64,000 nt of DNA from Klebsiella sp. RIT-PI-d (GCF_001187865.1 NZ_LGIT01000017.1:1-64000), one strand, 5' to 3'; counted from the first letter of the stretch, positions 40,096 to 49,027 are shown. The notes: generated from the letters alone by a model not told the origin. Translations and numbers: made by a program.

Positions 40096-40971
40096 ATGGT
40101 TTCCGATAAGACTCTCCGGCAGGCGATAGCAAGTATTACCCTCTGGCGTAAAGGCGAGCAGCGAGCGCCACATAAGCCGTTACTTCTGTTGTACGTGCTT
40201 TCGCACTATCGGCAGGGTCATGCCCGGCTCTTTGATTATGGTTCGGAAATTTACGCGCCACTGCTGGATCTTCTGGAACGTTACGGACCACAGCGTCGCG
40301 ATCAGCGGCCGGACATGCCTTTCTGGCGCCTGAAAGGTGACGGTTTTTGGGAGTTGCATAACGCAGAATTATGCTCAACCAGCGGTAGCCGCCAGCCACC
40401 CCGGCGGGAGCTTATCGAACATCATGTTGCGGGTGGATTTGATGCCGAAAATTTTGCGCTAATTACCAAAAAACCGGCGTTAATCGACACGCTGGCGCAT
40501 CAAATCCTTGAGGCACATTTTCCGGCCAGCATTCAGGATGATATCGCTGACGAAATGGGATTTAACCTTCAGCACTCTCTTCGCCAGCGCGATCCCGCCT
40601 TTCGCCAGAAAGTACTGCGTGCTTACAACTATCAGTGTGCGATTTGCGGCTTTAATATGCGTCACGACAATGCGCTAATTGCGCTTGAAGCCGCACATAT
40701 CCGCTGGAAACAGCATCGTGGTCCGTGTGACGTTCCCAACGGTCTGGCGCTGTGTGCCATTCATCATAAAGCGTTCGATCGGGGGTCGATTGGGCTGGAT
40801 GAAAACATGCGCGTGGTGATCTCTGATGCGGTGAACGGCGGTGGGATAGTGCAGCGACTGTTTCGGGATTTTGCCGGTAAAGCCATTGCTCTACCTTCGG
40901 TTAAAGCGAATTATCCGGGCGAACCGTTTGTGGACTGGCACCGAAAAGAAGTGTTCAGGGGCGATGGCTGA
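40096..40971 (+). CDS. HNH endonuclease of the phosphorothioate-DNA type
   Basis: This 291-residue protein has a C-terminal HNH nuclease: the zinc knuckle CAICG (about residues 185-189), the catalytic EAAHIRWKQH (about 203-212) and NGLALCAIHHKAFDRG (about 220-235). The N-terminal half (APHKPLLLLYVLSH, then the MPFWRLKGDGFWEL stretch) looks like the sulfur-binding SBD of ScoMcrA-like type IV enzymes, which cut phosphorothioate-modified DNA. No dnd modification genes are in this window, so it would act against foreign modified DNA. It follows an XRE gene. Confidence 0.75.
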   Translation: MVSDKTLRQAIASITLWRKGEQRAPHKPLLLLYVLSHYRQGHARLFDYGSEIYAPLLDLLERYGPQRRDQRPDMPFWRLKGDGFWELHNAELCSTSGSRQPPRRELIEHHVAGGFDAENFALITKKPALIDTLAHQILEAHFPASIQDDIADEMGFNLQHSLRQRDPAFRQKVLRAYNYQCAICGFNMRHDNALIALEAAHIRWKQHRGPCDVPNGLALCAIHHKAFDRGSIGLDENMRVVISDAVNGGGIVQRLFRDFAGKAIALPSVKANYPGEPFVDWHRKEVFRGDG

Positions 40972-41046
40972 TGTAGTTAGCGCCATGAGATGTAAACCCA
41001 TTGCAGGCCAGACGCGTTATTTGAGTCATATTGAATAAAGTAAGGC

Positions 41047-41292
41047 TTACCTCTTCAGCCATCCCATCACCACTTCCGCCAAATCATCCTCAACCGTATA
41101 AAAATAACAGGCAGGGATCTTCAGCACCTCGGCCAGCCGACACGCCAGCGCAAAATCAGGCGTGTGAATGCCGCGCTCATATTGGTTCATGCGCGCACTG
41201 GCTGTGGCTTCATCAATACCGGCCAGAATGCCCAGTTTCTGCTGGGATAAACCGGCGTTGAGACGTGCTTCTTTCAAACGGTGCGGCAGCAT
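41047..41292 (-). CDS. XRE-family HTH regulator
   Basis: This is an 81-residue Cro/C1-type regulator starting MLPHRLKEARLNAGLSQQKL. The HTH spans about residues 14-40 and ends in MNQYERGIHTPDF, the usual recognition helix plus turn. ACAGGATCGTC precedes the ATG at 41292. A longer frame to 41325 lacks a ribosome site. It is divergent from the second Nlp-like gene across a perfect inverted repeat and convergent with the HNH gene. Confidence 0.82.
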   Translation of the reverse strand: MLPHRLKEARLNAGLSQQKLGILAGIDEATASARMNQYERGIHTPDFALACRLAEVLKIPACYFYTVEDDLAEVVMGWLKR

Positions 41293-41350
41293 GACGATCC
41301 TGTAAGTCTGGAAACAGAATCGCAATTTTGAGATCTGATAGTTGAAAATG

Positions 41351-41369
41351 TACTAAGTATTGCTTAGTA
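41351..41369. promoter_or_regulatory. Operator-like palindrome between XRE and Nlp genes
   Basis: A perfect inverted repeat TACTAAG-N5-CTTAGTA lies midway between the divergent starts at 41292 and 41419. This is the form expected for a dimeric XRE repressor that controls itself and its neighbour. Confidence 0.6.
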
Positions 41370-41418
41370 TTTGTGTCGCAAATTTGTACGGTTTATTAGC
41401 GATAAAGGAGAACAGGAA

Positions 41419-41688
41419 ATGAAGAAAACGGATATGCACCCGGCAGAGATTATTGCCCAGCTTAAGAAAAAGCATTTATCGATGGCAAAGGTGTCGCGCC
41501 AGGCGGGGCTATGTTCGTCCACACTGGCAAATACGCTGATCCGCCCATGGCCTAAAGGAGAGTATCTGATTGCTGATGCGCTGGAAATGGACCCTTCGGC
41601 GATCTGGCCCAGCCGCTATTATGACGAAAATGGAATGTTAGTGGATCGTCGAAAATTAATGCGTTCGATGAATCAACAGAAAGCGTAA
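41419..41688 (+). CDS. Nlp/Ner-like HTH regulator (second copy, SfsB-type)
   Basis: This is an 89-residue Ner-type regulator with MHPAEIIAQL (residues 5-14), the HTH SMAKVSRQAGLCSSTLANTL and RPWPKGEYLIADALEMDPSAIWPSRYY. AGGAGAACAGGAA directly precedes the ATG at 41419. An upstream TTG in frame at 41371 overlaps the operator and is unlikely. It is close to the copy at 39374-39652, sharing the RPWPKGE core and the IWP-RYYD motif. In E. coli the related SfsB/Nlp affects maltose genes. Confidence 0.85.
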   Translation: MKKTDMHPAEIIAQLKKKHLSMAKVSRQAGLCSSTLANTLIRPWPKGEYLIADALEMDPSAIWPSRYYDENGMLVDRRKLMRSMNQQKA

Positions 41689-41743
41689 AGTATGTGTGTC
41701 ACCATCGGGCTATCCTTAGCCCGGGGCGTGTAACAACGGCCTC

Positions 41744-43117
41744 TCACCCAAACCTCCCCATCATCCCCCTCAGTTCCTGCTCTGTCACCGGCAGCGAGAT
41801 AAAATACCCCTGAAAGCCCGTCACTCCCATTCCGCGCAGCATCTCCAGCTTCTTCTCACTGTCTACCCCTTCGGCAATACACCCGCTTCCCGTCAGTTCA
41901 GCAAAATAGACCAGGCTTTTGACCAGCGCACGGGCGTGGGCATCGTGCAGGCATGCGTCGACGATACTTTTATCCAGTTTATAGTCGCTGAATTGCAGCG
42001 TTCTGACCGGCAGTATCACGCTGGTCTGGGAAAAACAGTCGTCGAGCATAATGCGAAACCCCTGCTCCTGAAGGTGCCGGAGAGTGGTCGCGCAGGGTGC
42101 ATCCGGGCGCAGATCGGTGGTCTCGGCGCACTCCAGCACCAGTTGACCTGCCCAGGCGGGATCGTGAAGCTGACGGCGGGCGGCGTCCATCATCGCTATA
42201 AGACCGTGATGCCCGGCCAGGCAGGGCGGTATATTGACGGAGAAATAGTAGCGGCCTTCACAGGCGTTAATCTGCCGCACGGCCTGATGGAGGACGGCGG
42301 CGGTGAGCAGTAGCCAGACGTGGTGGGCGTGGATCTGCGGCAGAAACTCCGCCGGGGTAAGAATATGTCCGTCACGATACCAGCGGACAAGCAGTTCACA
42401 ACCCAGTAGCCGCAGCTGCGGGTTGACGATGGGCTGAAAAACGCAAAACAGCTGGTGGCTATATATCGCCTGCATACACTCGCGTTCAAAGGCATCCATT
42501 GGCGGATAACGCTTGTTCTGCGGGTATTGCGCGGCACGCGGCAGGCAGGTGAGGGGAAAAGGCATTTTTTTGAGTCCTGATACCCGCTGGCAATAAAGCG
42601 TTTTATGGCTGCGCTGTCGGCGCTGCGACTGCTGACGGATGCTGTCGCCGTGAAAAAGATCTATTAGCGCGACGATCTCTTTCGGGGTCAGACCGTCGTA
42701 ATGAGGTAATCCTGATAAAGACGCGTTCTGCGCCTGCAAGGAGAGCCGCGAACCGGTGCACAGCGCGCCGTTCAGCAGGGCGGCAAGCTGTGAACAGGGC
42801 AGGTCGGAACAGCTTGCTCTGACGCAGGCCAGCGCCTGCGGCTTTTTGACGAGTTTTTGCAGCGTTGACCACAGCCAGCAGGCGGGGAGGCGGCTGAGGA
42901 TCAGCATGTTCATCGGTCGATGCATCTGGTGCAGCAGGGAGGCGGCGTATTGCAGGGTCATCAACAGCCAGTAGGGATCGTCCGGGAGATAGACCACCAC
43001 CCGGTGCGCCGGCTGCGGTACTAATGTGTCCTGCTGTGGATAGACGATCTGCGGATGCGCGTCCGCCAGCAAACCGGCCAGCCCGCCGGCAGCCAGCGTG
43101 CACGGGGAGAGGATCAT
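41744..43117 (-). CDS. fimK: FimK-type LuxR-HTH/EAL protein
   Basis: This 457-residue protein follows fimH, as fimK does in Klebsiella, where it modulates type 1 fimbriae and c-di-GMP. The N-terminal part carries a LuxR-like HTH (about residues 143-185, LTPKEIVALIDLFHGDSIRQ and then HKTLYCQRVSGLKKM). The EAL domain (about 215-455) has E-L-L in GCELLVRWYRDG, SVNIPP, VLECAETTD, DD in MLDDCFSQTS, DYKLDKSIV, AEGVDSEKK and GFQGYF. The metal and catalytic acids are present, though EAL and DDFG are altered, so activity is uncertain. ATG at 43117 lies 4 bp after the fimH stop; a TTG at 43135 is an alternative. Confidence 0.8.
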   Translation of the reverse strand: MILSPCTLAAGGLAGLLADAHPQIVYPQQDTLVPQPAHRVVVYLPDDPYWLLMTLQYAASLLHQMHRPMNMLILSRLPACWLWSTLQKLVKKPQALACVRASCSDLPCSQLAALLNGALCTGSRLSLQAQNASLSGLPHYDGLTPKEIVALIDLFHGDSIRQQSQRRQRSHKTLYCQRVSGLKKMPFPLTCLPRAAQYPQNKRYPPMDAFERECMQAIYSHQLFCVFQPIVNPQLRLLGCELLVRWYRDGHILTPAEFLPQIHAHHVWLLLTAAVLHQAVRQINACEGRYYFSVNIPPCLAGHHGLIAMMDAARRQLHDPAWAGQLVLECAETTDLRPDAPCATTLRHLQEQGFRIMLDDCFSQTSVILPVRTLQFSDYKLDKSIVDACLHDAHARALVKSLVYFAELTGSGCIAEGVDSEKKLEMLRGMGVTGFQGYFISLPVTEQELRGMMGRFG

Positions 43118-43121
43118 GGTG

Positions 43122-44027
43122 TCACTGGTAGACAAACGTCACCCCGATGATCGACTGCACGCTGCCGGCGGTGACCTGCCCGTGAGTGCGGGCGTAGCGG
43201 GCAGTAAGCCCCAGGTCCACCGGGGAGGTGCCGACCACGCCCATCGACACCAGGTCGTTGGCCGCCAGAGTCGTACCGCTGCGTGCAATCTGAACCCCGA
43301 CGCCCTGAGCCGCAAGGCCCCCGGCGGAGTTGCTGAAAATCGAATTGCCGCTATCCTCGGTGCTTCCGGAGAGGTAATAGCTCAGGTTCTGGTTCTGCGC
43401 GCAGCGTACCGTAAGCGGAACGGGGGCGGTGCCAGGATAGTCCGGCAAATTTACCGTCACGTTGCGGGCGGAGACGTCACAGCCGCCGGTCGGTACCACC
43501 ACATCATTGCTGGCGTAGATATTCCAGATGAACTGAAAGTCGTCGGCGTCTTTGCTGTTGGTCTGGTGCAGGATCAACACGGCGACCAGCGAGCCGGCGC
43601 TGATGGCGACGCCGCCCGCGGTACTGACCGGCGTCAGATAAAGGACGGCGGGCCACGGTTTATCGGTTTTGCTGTTATAGATCACCCGCGCCGTTTCGCT
43701 GGTGGTGGGAAAGGGATAGGCCAGCCCGTTGTACCTGACGGTGCCGGTAAAGTTTTTGAGGACCCCGCCATAGGCCGAGCCGCGCTGGAGCGTCACGTAA
43801 TCGGTGATGGTGTCCGGGAAATCGTTATGGCAAAAAATCTGCGTCGAGAGGTCAACCACCAGGTTCTGCCCCACGCTGACGGAGGGGGCCATATTGACGT
43901 AGACGTTCGCCGAGCCGCCGCCAATCGGGATCGTCACCCCTGCGGCGGTTCGACAGGCAAAAGACCAGGCGCTGGCGGACCAGCCCAGCATCAGGAGCGA
44001 GGTAATAAAAGCAATAAGTTTTGGCAT
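43122..44027 (-). CDS. fimH: Type 1 fimbrial tip adhesin
   Basis: FimH binds terminal mannose at the tip of type 1 fimbriae. The 301-residue precursor has a 22-residue signal peptide ending AWS. The mature lectin domain starts FACRTAAGVTIPIGGG, and the pilin domain starts near the CDVSARNVTVNLPDY segment. Mannose-pocket residues F1, N46, D47, D54, Q133, N135, D140 and F142 are all conserved. The tyrosine gate differs: position 48 is Phe and position 137 is Lys, where E. coli has Tyr at both. The C-terminus GVTFVYQ fits chaperone donor-strand exchange. It is the last structural gene of the operon. Confidence 0.96.
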   Translation of the reverse strand: MPKLIAFITSLLMLGWSASAWSFACRTAAGVTIPIGGGSANVYVNMAPSVSVGQNLVVDLSTQIFCHNDFPDTITDYVTLQRGSAYGGVLKNFTGTVRYNGLAYPFPTTSETARVIYNSKTDKPWPAVLYLTPVSTAGGVAISAGSLVAVLILHQTNSKDADDFQFIWNIYASNDVVVPTGGCDVSARNVTVNLPDYPGTAPVPLTVRCAQNQNLSYYLSGSTEDSGNSIFSNSAGGLAAQGVGVQIARSGTTLAANDLVSMGVVGTSPVDLGLTARYARTHGQVTAGSVQSIIGVTFVYQ

Positions 44028-44039
44028 GAGGATCTCCTG

Positions 44040-44543
44040 TCAGGCCCAGGTGTAAGTAACGTTGATGACGGCCTGGATGGTGCCCTGCGTTGCGCCGCCG
44101 TTAACCGTCAGCGCCCGAACCTTAAGCGGAAAGCGCGCTGACTGGGTTGTTTCGTCCACCGGCCGGGTTTTACGCTTGCCGTTGTTGAGCGTGGCGCCCT
44201 CCTCATCCTGCAACTCAAGTTGAATATTGCCGGCAGTGCCCTGGTTCTGGTAATAGCCGGTACTGTCTGCCGCGCCGCTGAACGTGGCGGTGACCATGGA
44301 TGTCCCGACCGGGCACTGGGTGAGATCGAGGATCACGTCATGCCAGGCAGAGGCGGCCCCCGGGGCGATCATGTTGAAGGTATAGAGATCGCCCAGCGTC
44401 ACGTTCGCGGTGGGGGTGGCGATGGTGCACGGTTTAGCGACCACCCGGCCGTTAACGGTGATGGTCACGTCGGCGCTGTGTCCGGGGGCGATACTGGCCG
44501 CCAGCATGCCCGCCAGCAGCCAGCGGGAAAGAGTGCGTTGCAT
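44040..44543 (-). CDS. fimG: Type 1 fimbrial tip adaptor FimG
   Basis: FimG joins the FimH adhesin to FimF in the thin tip fibrillum. The 167-residue precursor has a signal peptide ending GHSA and the donor-strand N-terminus ADVTITVNGRVVAKPC, matching E. coli FimG (N-terminal extension ADVTITVNGKVVAKPC). One disulfide pair (CTIATP and TQCPVG) and the terminal NVTYTWA are as expected. It lies 12 bp after fimF and 12 bp before fimH. Confidence 0.95.
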   Translation of the reverse strand: MQRTLSRWLLAGMLAASIAPGHSADVTITVNGRVVAKPCTIATPTANVTLGDLYTFNMIAPGAASAWHDVILDLTQCPVGTSMVTATFSGAADSTGYYQNQGTAGNIQLELQDEEGATLNNGKRKTRPVDETTQSARFPLKVRALTVNGGATQGTIQAVINVTYTWA

Positions 44544-44555
44544 GTCAGTCTCCGG

Positions 44556-45086
44556 CTATTGAAATTCAAGGGTGAAGGTGGCGGTCGCCGTAACCTGCCC
44601 GGCGGTAACCGGAACCCGGGTGGACATTAAGCGGGCATGAAAGCTGAGAATGTTGGTCTGGCCCGGCGTGAGAGTTGTCCACTCAAGCGACGACGAACTG
44701 GCGTTAAGCGCCAGCGCGCGGCGGTTTTTATCGAGGATCTGCACGCCGATACCACCGGCGGAACTGGCCCCGGCAGAGAGCCTTAATAGCGTCGGGTTGT
44801 CATTATCCGCCGGGCCGGTGTAGCCCACTTTGACCGCCGTTGCCGCCGTGCCGCACGGCGACAGCACAATGCTGAATGGCACCGGCCGGGTCGCTGCGCC
44901 GACCGTGGGAAACTGTTTATCCGCTTCACTGCCCATCCTGACGGTAAACTCCTTCGAGTCGGTGGCGACCGCACAGCCGTTATCGCGAACTCTGCCGCTG
45001 ATAGAGATCGTGCTGTCTGCGGCGACGGCGTGCGCCATAAACAAGCCGGATAGCAGCACGAACAACACGCGTTGCAGAATGATCAT
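44556..45086 (-). CDS. fimF: Type 1 fimbrial minor subunit FimF
   Basis: FimF is a tip adaptor between the FimA rod and FimG. The 176 residues have a signal peptide ending AVA and the donor-strand segment ADSTISISGRVRDNGC. The FimF-type VPFSIVLSPCG strand and the SLEWTTLTPGQ turn follow, with the C-terminal ATATFTLEFQ. All parallel E. coli FimF. It begins 9 bp after the usher gene. Confidence 0.95.
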   Translation of the reverse strand: MIILQRVLFVLLSGLFMAHAVAADSTISISGRVRDNGCAVATDSKEFTVRMGSEADKQFPTVGAATRPVPFSIVLSPCGTAATAVKVGYTGPADNDNPTLLRLSAGASSAGGIGVQILDKNRRALALNASSSSLEWTTLTPGQTNILSFHARLMSTRVPVTAGQVTATATFTLEFQ

Positions 45087-45095
45087 GTCGGTTCC

Positions 45096-47717
45096 TTAGC
45101 GGCAGATAGCCACGATCTGGTTGAGCGTCTGGCGCGGATCCAGACGGTAGTCCGCCACGCAGCGGGCGTTTGCGCCACTGCCCCATGTCACCTCGACCTG
45201 ACCGGTCGCCGGCATACCGCTAAGATAGACCTGACCGCCATCCGCCACGATGCTGCTGCTGTGGCGGGTCGTGGAGGTGGCTATCGCGCCAAACGGTACC
45301 GGTTTACCGTTGTGCATCAGGGTCATCAGCAGTTTGAGGCCGACCTGGGCGCGGAATTCGGCGCGCACCACCGCGCCGTGAGTTGGCACTACGCTGGCCA
45401 CGGCTTCATTCACATCCACGTTGTCGGCCAGCGACCCGGTATCCAGCGCCACCCGGTTCTCCCGATACTCGGTGGCATATGGAATGACGGCGTAGCCGCG
45501 CCAGTCGGTAAACACCCCGGTCTGGTTTTCGATTTTCACGTTTTCAGCCCCGGGCGCTTTAATCAGCACGCTGGTATCGTTCAGCGGCTGGCTGAAGGTG
45601 ACGCCGTCGGCGTGGGCCAGCACGCCGCCGCTCATTCCGTAATAGACCTGTTTAATGCCCTCGCTGTGGCTGTAGCCGAGGTTAGCGTTGCCGTAGCCCC
45701 CGCGGTAGTTGAGGGCGGTGTAGCCGCTGCTGCCGCTATTGCCTTCCCCGCCGTCCGCATAGCCGGTCTGCATGCTGTAGCTGAGGTTGTTATCCTCCAG
45801 CAGCGTGCCGTACAGGCCCGCAAGGTTAGTCATCCGCCCGTTCAGATCGTGCGACATGCTGTAGCTGGCGCTGGCGTGCCGCCAGACGGAAGCAGTATCG
45901 GAACGCAGCCAGTGGCTGAAGGGAATATTGACGTTAAGGGCCAGCACCCGATCGCGCCCCTGCTGCCAGGCGTTTTTGTTCAGGCTGTAACTCAGAGTCC
46001 AGTTAATGTCGTTGATCACGCTATTCAGCCCGGTCTGTAGCTGTTCATCAGCACCGTCGGTGCCCCAGTAAGTCTGGTGGCTGCCGCTGATATAGAGCGT
46101 TGAGGTACGCCCCAGCTGCTGGGTAACGCTGACCTGCGCTTTACCGCGTTTATTCCACGCCAGATTGTAGTAATCGGTGATTTTCGGTTTCACCTGCACC
46201 GGCCCGTCCTGACTCTCAATACGGTAACCGCTCATTCGACGCCAGGCGGTGTCAGCGAAGCTAAAATAGCCGCGCGTTGAGTAGCGATAACCGACGAGCT
46301 GAATGTTGGTGCCTGTCTCAGTCAGCGATTTGTTGTACAGAAAACGCAGCGACTGCCCCTGATGATGGCTGTCGTCCGCCAGCTGCGCATTGGCCTGGGT
46401 GACGTCGAGCGACAGCGCGCCGAGGGTGCCCATATTTTTGCCCATGCCGAGGTTAAAGGCGCGGTAACGATCTGCCAGCTGCGTACCGCCATATAACGTC
46501 CAGCCCGCCGGAAGTCCGTGCAGGAGCGTGGTCTGAAAGAAGGCGGGTTTATCCTGCTGCCCGTTGCCGCTGCGATACTCTCCGGCGGTAACGGCGTAGC
46601 GCGTGTGCCCTTCACGTTGCAGGAAGGGGACCGTCGACCACGGCACGCTAAAGATCTGTGTGCTGCCGTCGGCTTCTTTAATGGTCACCTGCAAATCACC
46701 GCCGTTGCCCGCCGCATACAGGTCGTTAACCGTAAAGGGGCCGGGCGGCACCGTACTCTGGTAGATCTCATAGCCGTTTTGTTTGATGGAAACCTGCGCC
46801 GTGCCCCGCGCGATGCCGTGAACCACCGGCGCAAACCCTTTCTGGCTGTCCGGCAGCATGTTGTCATCGGAGGCAAGCTGCGCGCCGCGAAAGTTAATGC
46901 CGTCGAAAATATCGCCGTTGGTGTAGTTATCGCCAAGGGTCAGCCGCGAGCGCAGCGGTGTGATATCGCGTTCAAGCCAGGAGTTAATATGCTGCCAGCG
47001 GTTCTCGCGACGAGTGGACGCCCCGCCGCTGTAGCTCCAGTTGCTATTGTCACGCAGTCGCCATGCGCCGACGTTAAGCCCGCTTTGCAGATTAAGCCAG
47101 GTATAATGGCTGGAGCCGCCGGGCGTGTTGTGCACGTTATTGCCGGTCAGGTTGTAATTGAGCAGCGCCGCCGTGATCCCGTCATCCCACAGCTGTGGCG
47201 GAATATAGCCCCGCGCGGTATTACCCATAAAAGCCTGCGGTACCGTCAAATAAAGGCGCTGCTGACCGACATCAAATCGGGTGGTCGCGTCCTGAATGAG
47301 GGTAGTCAGCGGCACGCAGGCATCGACCGCCAGGGCGTTCATTCCTGCGACAGCGGCGGTATTAACGCCCATGCCGGCAAGCTGCCCGCGCGTCAGGCAC
47401 GGTACCAGGCCATAGCCGTTATCGCCGGCACTGAACCTGACATCACGTGTGGTCATAAAGCCGTCGTTGAGGTAAATATCCACGCGATAGAGGCCAGGCG
47501 GTACTTCCTGACCTTTTTCAAAGCCGGAGAGATCCGCCACCGCAGAAGGATCGTCGGATAAAAAACGCGGATTAAAATACAGCTCGGCGCGCGCCGCAAA
47601 AGCCTGCGCGGCGATCAGCAGCGCCAGCGTCTGTATAACATGCCGTCCCGGACGCAGGGCGGGGCCGCTGTTCATGTGGGGCCTGACGCCGCGCGTTCCA
47701 TAGTGTAGATATGACAT
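45096..47717 (-). CDS. fimD: Outer-membrane usher
   Basis: FimD assembles and secretes the pilus through a 24-strand outer-membrane barrel. The 873-residue precursor matches E. coli FimD end to end. It has a signal region, the N-terminal chaperone-binding domain (ELYFNPRFLSDDPSAVADLS), the barrel with the plug domain (PPGPFTVNDLYAAGNGGDLQ and following), and two C-terminal chaperone-binding domains ending with the CVADYRL-x-CR disulfide. The intact frame shows that the assembly machine should work. Confidence 0.96.
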   Translation of the reverse strand: MSYLHYGTRGVRPHMNSGPALRPGRHVIQTLALLIAAQAFAARAELYFNPRFLSDDPSAVADLSGFEKGQEVPPGLYRVDIYLNDGFMTTRDVRFSAGDNGYGLVPCLTRGQLAGMGVNTAAVAGMNALAVDACVPLTTLIQDATTRFDVGQQRLYLTVPQAFMGNTARGYIPPQLWDDGITAALLNYNLTGNNVHNTPGGSSHYTWLNLQSGLNVGAWRLRDNSNWSYSGGASTRRENRWQHINSWLERDITPLRSRLTLGDNYTNGDIFDGINFRGAQLASDDNMLPDSQKGFAPVVHGIARGTAQVSIKQNGYEIYQSTVPPGPFTVNDLYAAGNGGDLQVTIKEADGSTQIFSVPWSTVPFLQREGHTRYAVTAGEYRSGNGQQDKPAFFQTTLLHGLPAGWTLYGGTQLADRYRAFNLGMGKNMGTLGALSLDVTQANAQLADDSHHQGQSLRFLYNKSLTETGTNIQLVGYRYSTRGYFSFADTAWRRMSGYRIESQDGPVQVKPKITDYYNLAWNKRGKAQVSVTQQLGRTSTLYISGSHQTYWGTDGADEQLQTGLNSVINDINWTLSYSLNKNAWQQGRDRVLALNVNIPFSHWLRSDTASVWRHASASYSMSHDLNGRMTNLAGLYGTLLEDNNLSYSMQTGYADGGEGNSGSSGYTALNYRGGYGNANLGYSHSEGIKQVYYGMSGGVLAHADGVTFSQPLNDTSVLIKAPGAENVKIENQTGVFTDWRGYAVIPYATEYRENRVALDTGSLADNVDVNEAVASVVPTHGAVVRAEFRAQVGLKLLMTLMHNGKPVPFGAIATSTTRHSSSIVADGGQVYLSGMPATGQVEVTWGSGANARCVADYRLDPRQTLNQIVAICR

Positions 47718-47782
47718 AGTCCCTCCGGCCCGTCGTTGCCCGATAATGATGGTGTTGGTTCAGGTTCAGCGGCGGCGCGGTG

Positions 47783-48481
47783 TTATTGCATAACGCCCTG
47801 CGTTCTGGCCGTTAGCGCGCCATAATCATTAATGGTCCGGTAGGTAATGGTGCTTCCGGCATCGGAAGGCAGAGGCACCGAGGTTTCGCCCATCGGCGGT
47901 ACCAGCGCATTCTCCAGCGTCCGCGTACCGGCATTGAGTTCGGTGACGGTCAGGTAATAGGGCGTCGGATTACTCAGCGTCAGGTGCGAGGCGCTGCGAC
48001 GAAAACGCAGCTTTTCGGCAGCCCGATCCGGCGGCAATGCCAGATTTGCCGGACGGTAGTACAGTTTAATGCGGCTGATAATGGCCAACTGGAGCGTGTT
48101 GTCGCTGAGTTTGGCCTTATCCATAGACGGAATTGCCTTAACGTTGATCCAGAACAGGCTTTCCCGATCCTGCGGCAGCTGATTATTGGTCGCATCAATA
48201 ATGCGCAGGGTGTTCTCTTTTTTACCCTGCATCGCAAACAGCGGTGGGGTGATAACGAAGCGGCTTTCTTTTTGTCCGTCAGCGTTTTCGACCCATGACT
48301 GGATCAGATAAGTGCTACCTTCTGCGTTACTGGTGACCGGTAACTGGACCTGTTTTTGTCCGGCGGGATATACCACCCGGGTTGCGCCCAGCGCGACACC
48401 CGCATCGGCGTGGGCCGCATAGCCAAACGTTAACATCATCATTAATCCTGCCAGCAGGCGGCGCATTGTCGTGGTCTTCAT
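47783..48481 (-). CDS. fimC: Periplasmic fimbrial chaperone
   Basis: FimC caps pilin subunits by donor-strand complementation and delivers them to FimD. The 232 residues have a signal peptide ending in HADA. The two Ig-like domains show GVALGATRVVYPAGQKQVQL, the FimC-type FWINVKAIPSMDK and the subunit-binding RIKLYYRP strand. The G1-type edge strand NTLQLAI is present. It lies between fimI and fimD, as in E. coli. Confidence 0.96.
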   Translation of the reverse strand: MKTTTMRRLLAGLMMMLTFGYAAHADAGVALGATRVVYPAGQKQVQLPVTSNAEGSTYLIQSWVENADGQKESRFVITPPLFAMQGKKENTLRIIDATNNQLPQDRESLFWINVKAIPSMDKAKLSDNTLQLAIISRIKLYYRPANLALPPDRAAEKLRFRRSASHLTLSNPTPYYLTVTELNAGTRTLENALVPPMGETSVPLPSDAGSTITYRTINDYGALTARTQGVMQ

Positions 48482-48514
48482 CTCATGCTCTTTGGTTATT
48501 AATCGTGTTTTCGC

Positions 48515-49027
48515 TTACTGGTACGTCAGGGCAAACCACGCCTGCGCATTGGCGATGCCGCCGGTAATTTGTCTGCCTGTCGCCCGGTATTTGGCAACAA
48601 AGTGCAGGGTCAACGGGCCGCTATGCAGCGGTGTCCAGGCGAGTGGCGGGCTGTTCAGCGGCACCAAGTTATCCTCAGCGTCAAACAGGGCGATGCCGAT
48701 GCCGCTGGCAATTCCAGGGCCTTCGCCGACGGACAGCACGTCCGGGTTTTTACCATCGGCGACGCCCCGAAAGGCGATCCCGACGCGCTCGCTGACTGCC
48801 GTGGTGCAGTCCTGAAGATGAATATCAAAAGGGACGGGATTGGTGTCCTCTCCAGGCTCATGCAGACGATAACTGCCGATTTGCCCCATATTGACCGTCA
48901 TCTGGCGATCGCCCGCCTCGACGCGACAGGCTTCAGCAATAATGACGCCCTGAAAACGCATCATGCCTTCCGCCGGGGCCTGCGAGGAGATGAGCAACAT
49001 CAACAGACCGGTGGTTATCCTTTGCAT
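48515..49027 (-). CDS. fimI: Fimbrial subunit FimI
   Basis: FimI is a pilin-like protein thought to terminate the pilus at its base. The 170-residue product has a signal peptide ending APA and the two cysteines (AEACRVEAG and LQDCTTAV). The terminal AWFALTYQ provides the chaperone-binding strand. I chose ATG at 49027, where AAGGTG lies 7 bp upstream. The longer frame from 49054 adds nine residues before the signal peptide. It lies between fimA and fimC. Confidence 0.88.
   Translation of the reverse strand: MQRITTGLLMLLISSQAPAEGMMRFQGVIIAEACRVEAGDRQMTVNMGQIGSYRLHEPGEDTNPVPFDIHLQDCTTAVSERVGIAFRGVADGKNPDVLSVGEGPGIASGIGIALFDAEDNLVPLNSPPLAWTPLHSGPLTLHFVAKYRATGRQITGGIANAQAWFALTYQ

Noticed and set aside
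43098-47561. Plus-strand frames of about 320-347 codons opposite fimH, fimF and fimD
   Set aside because: They lie antisense to intact, GC-rich fim genes that match E. coli proteins throughout.
48655-48680. CGGCACCAAG sequence as a possible attR copy of the leuX end
   Set aside because: Only about eight bases match and they lie inside fimI coding sequence.
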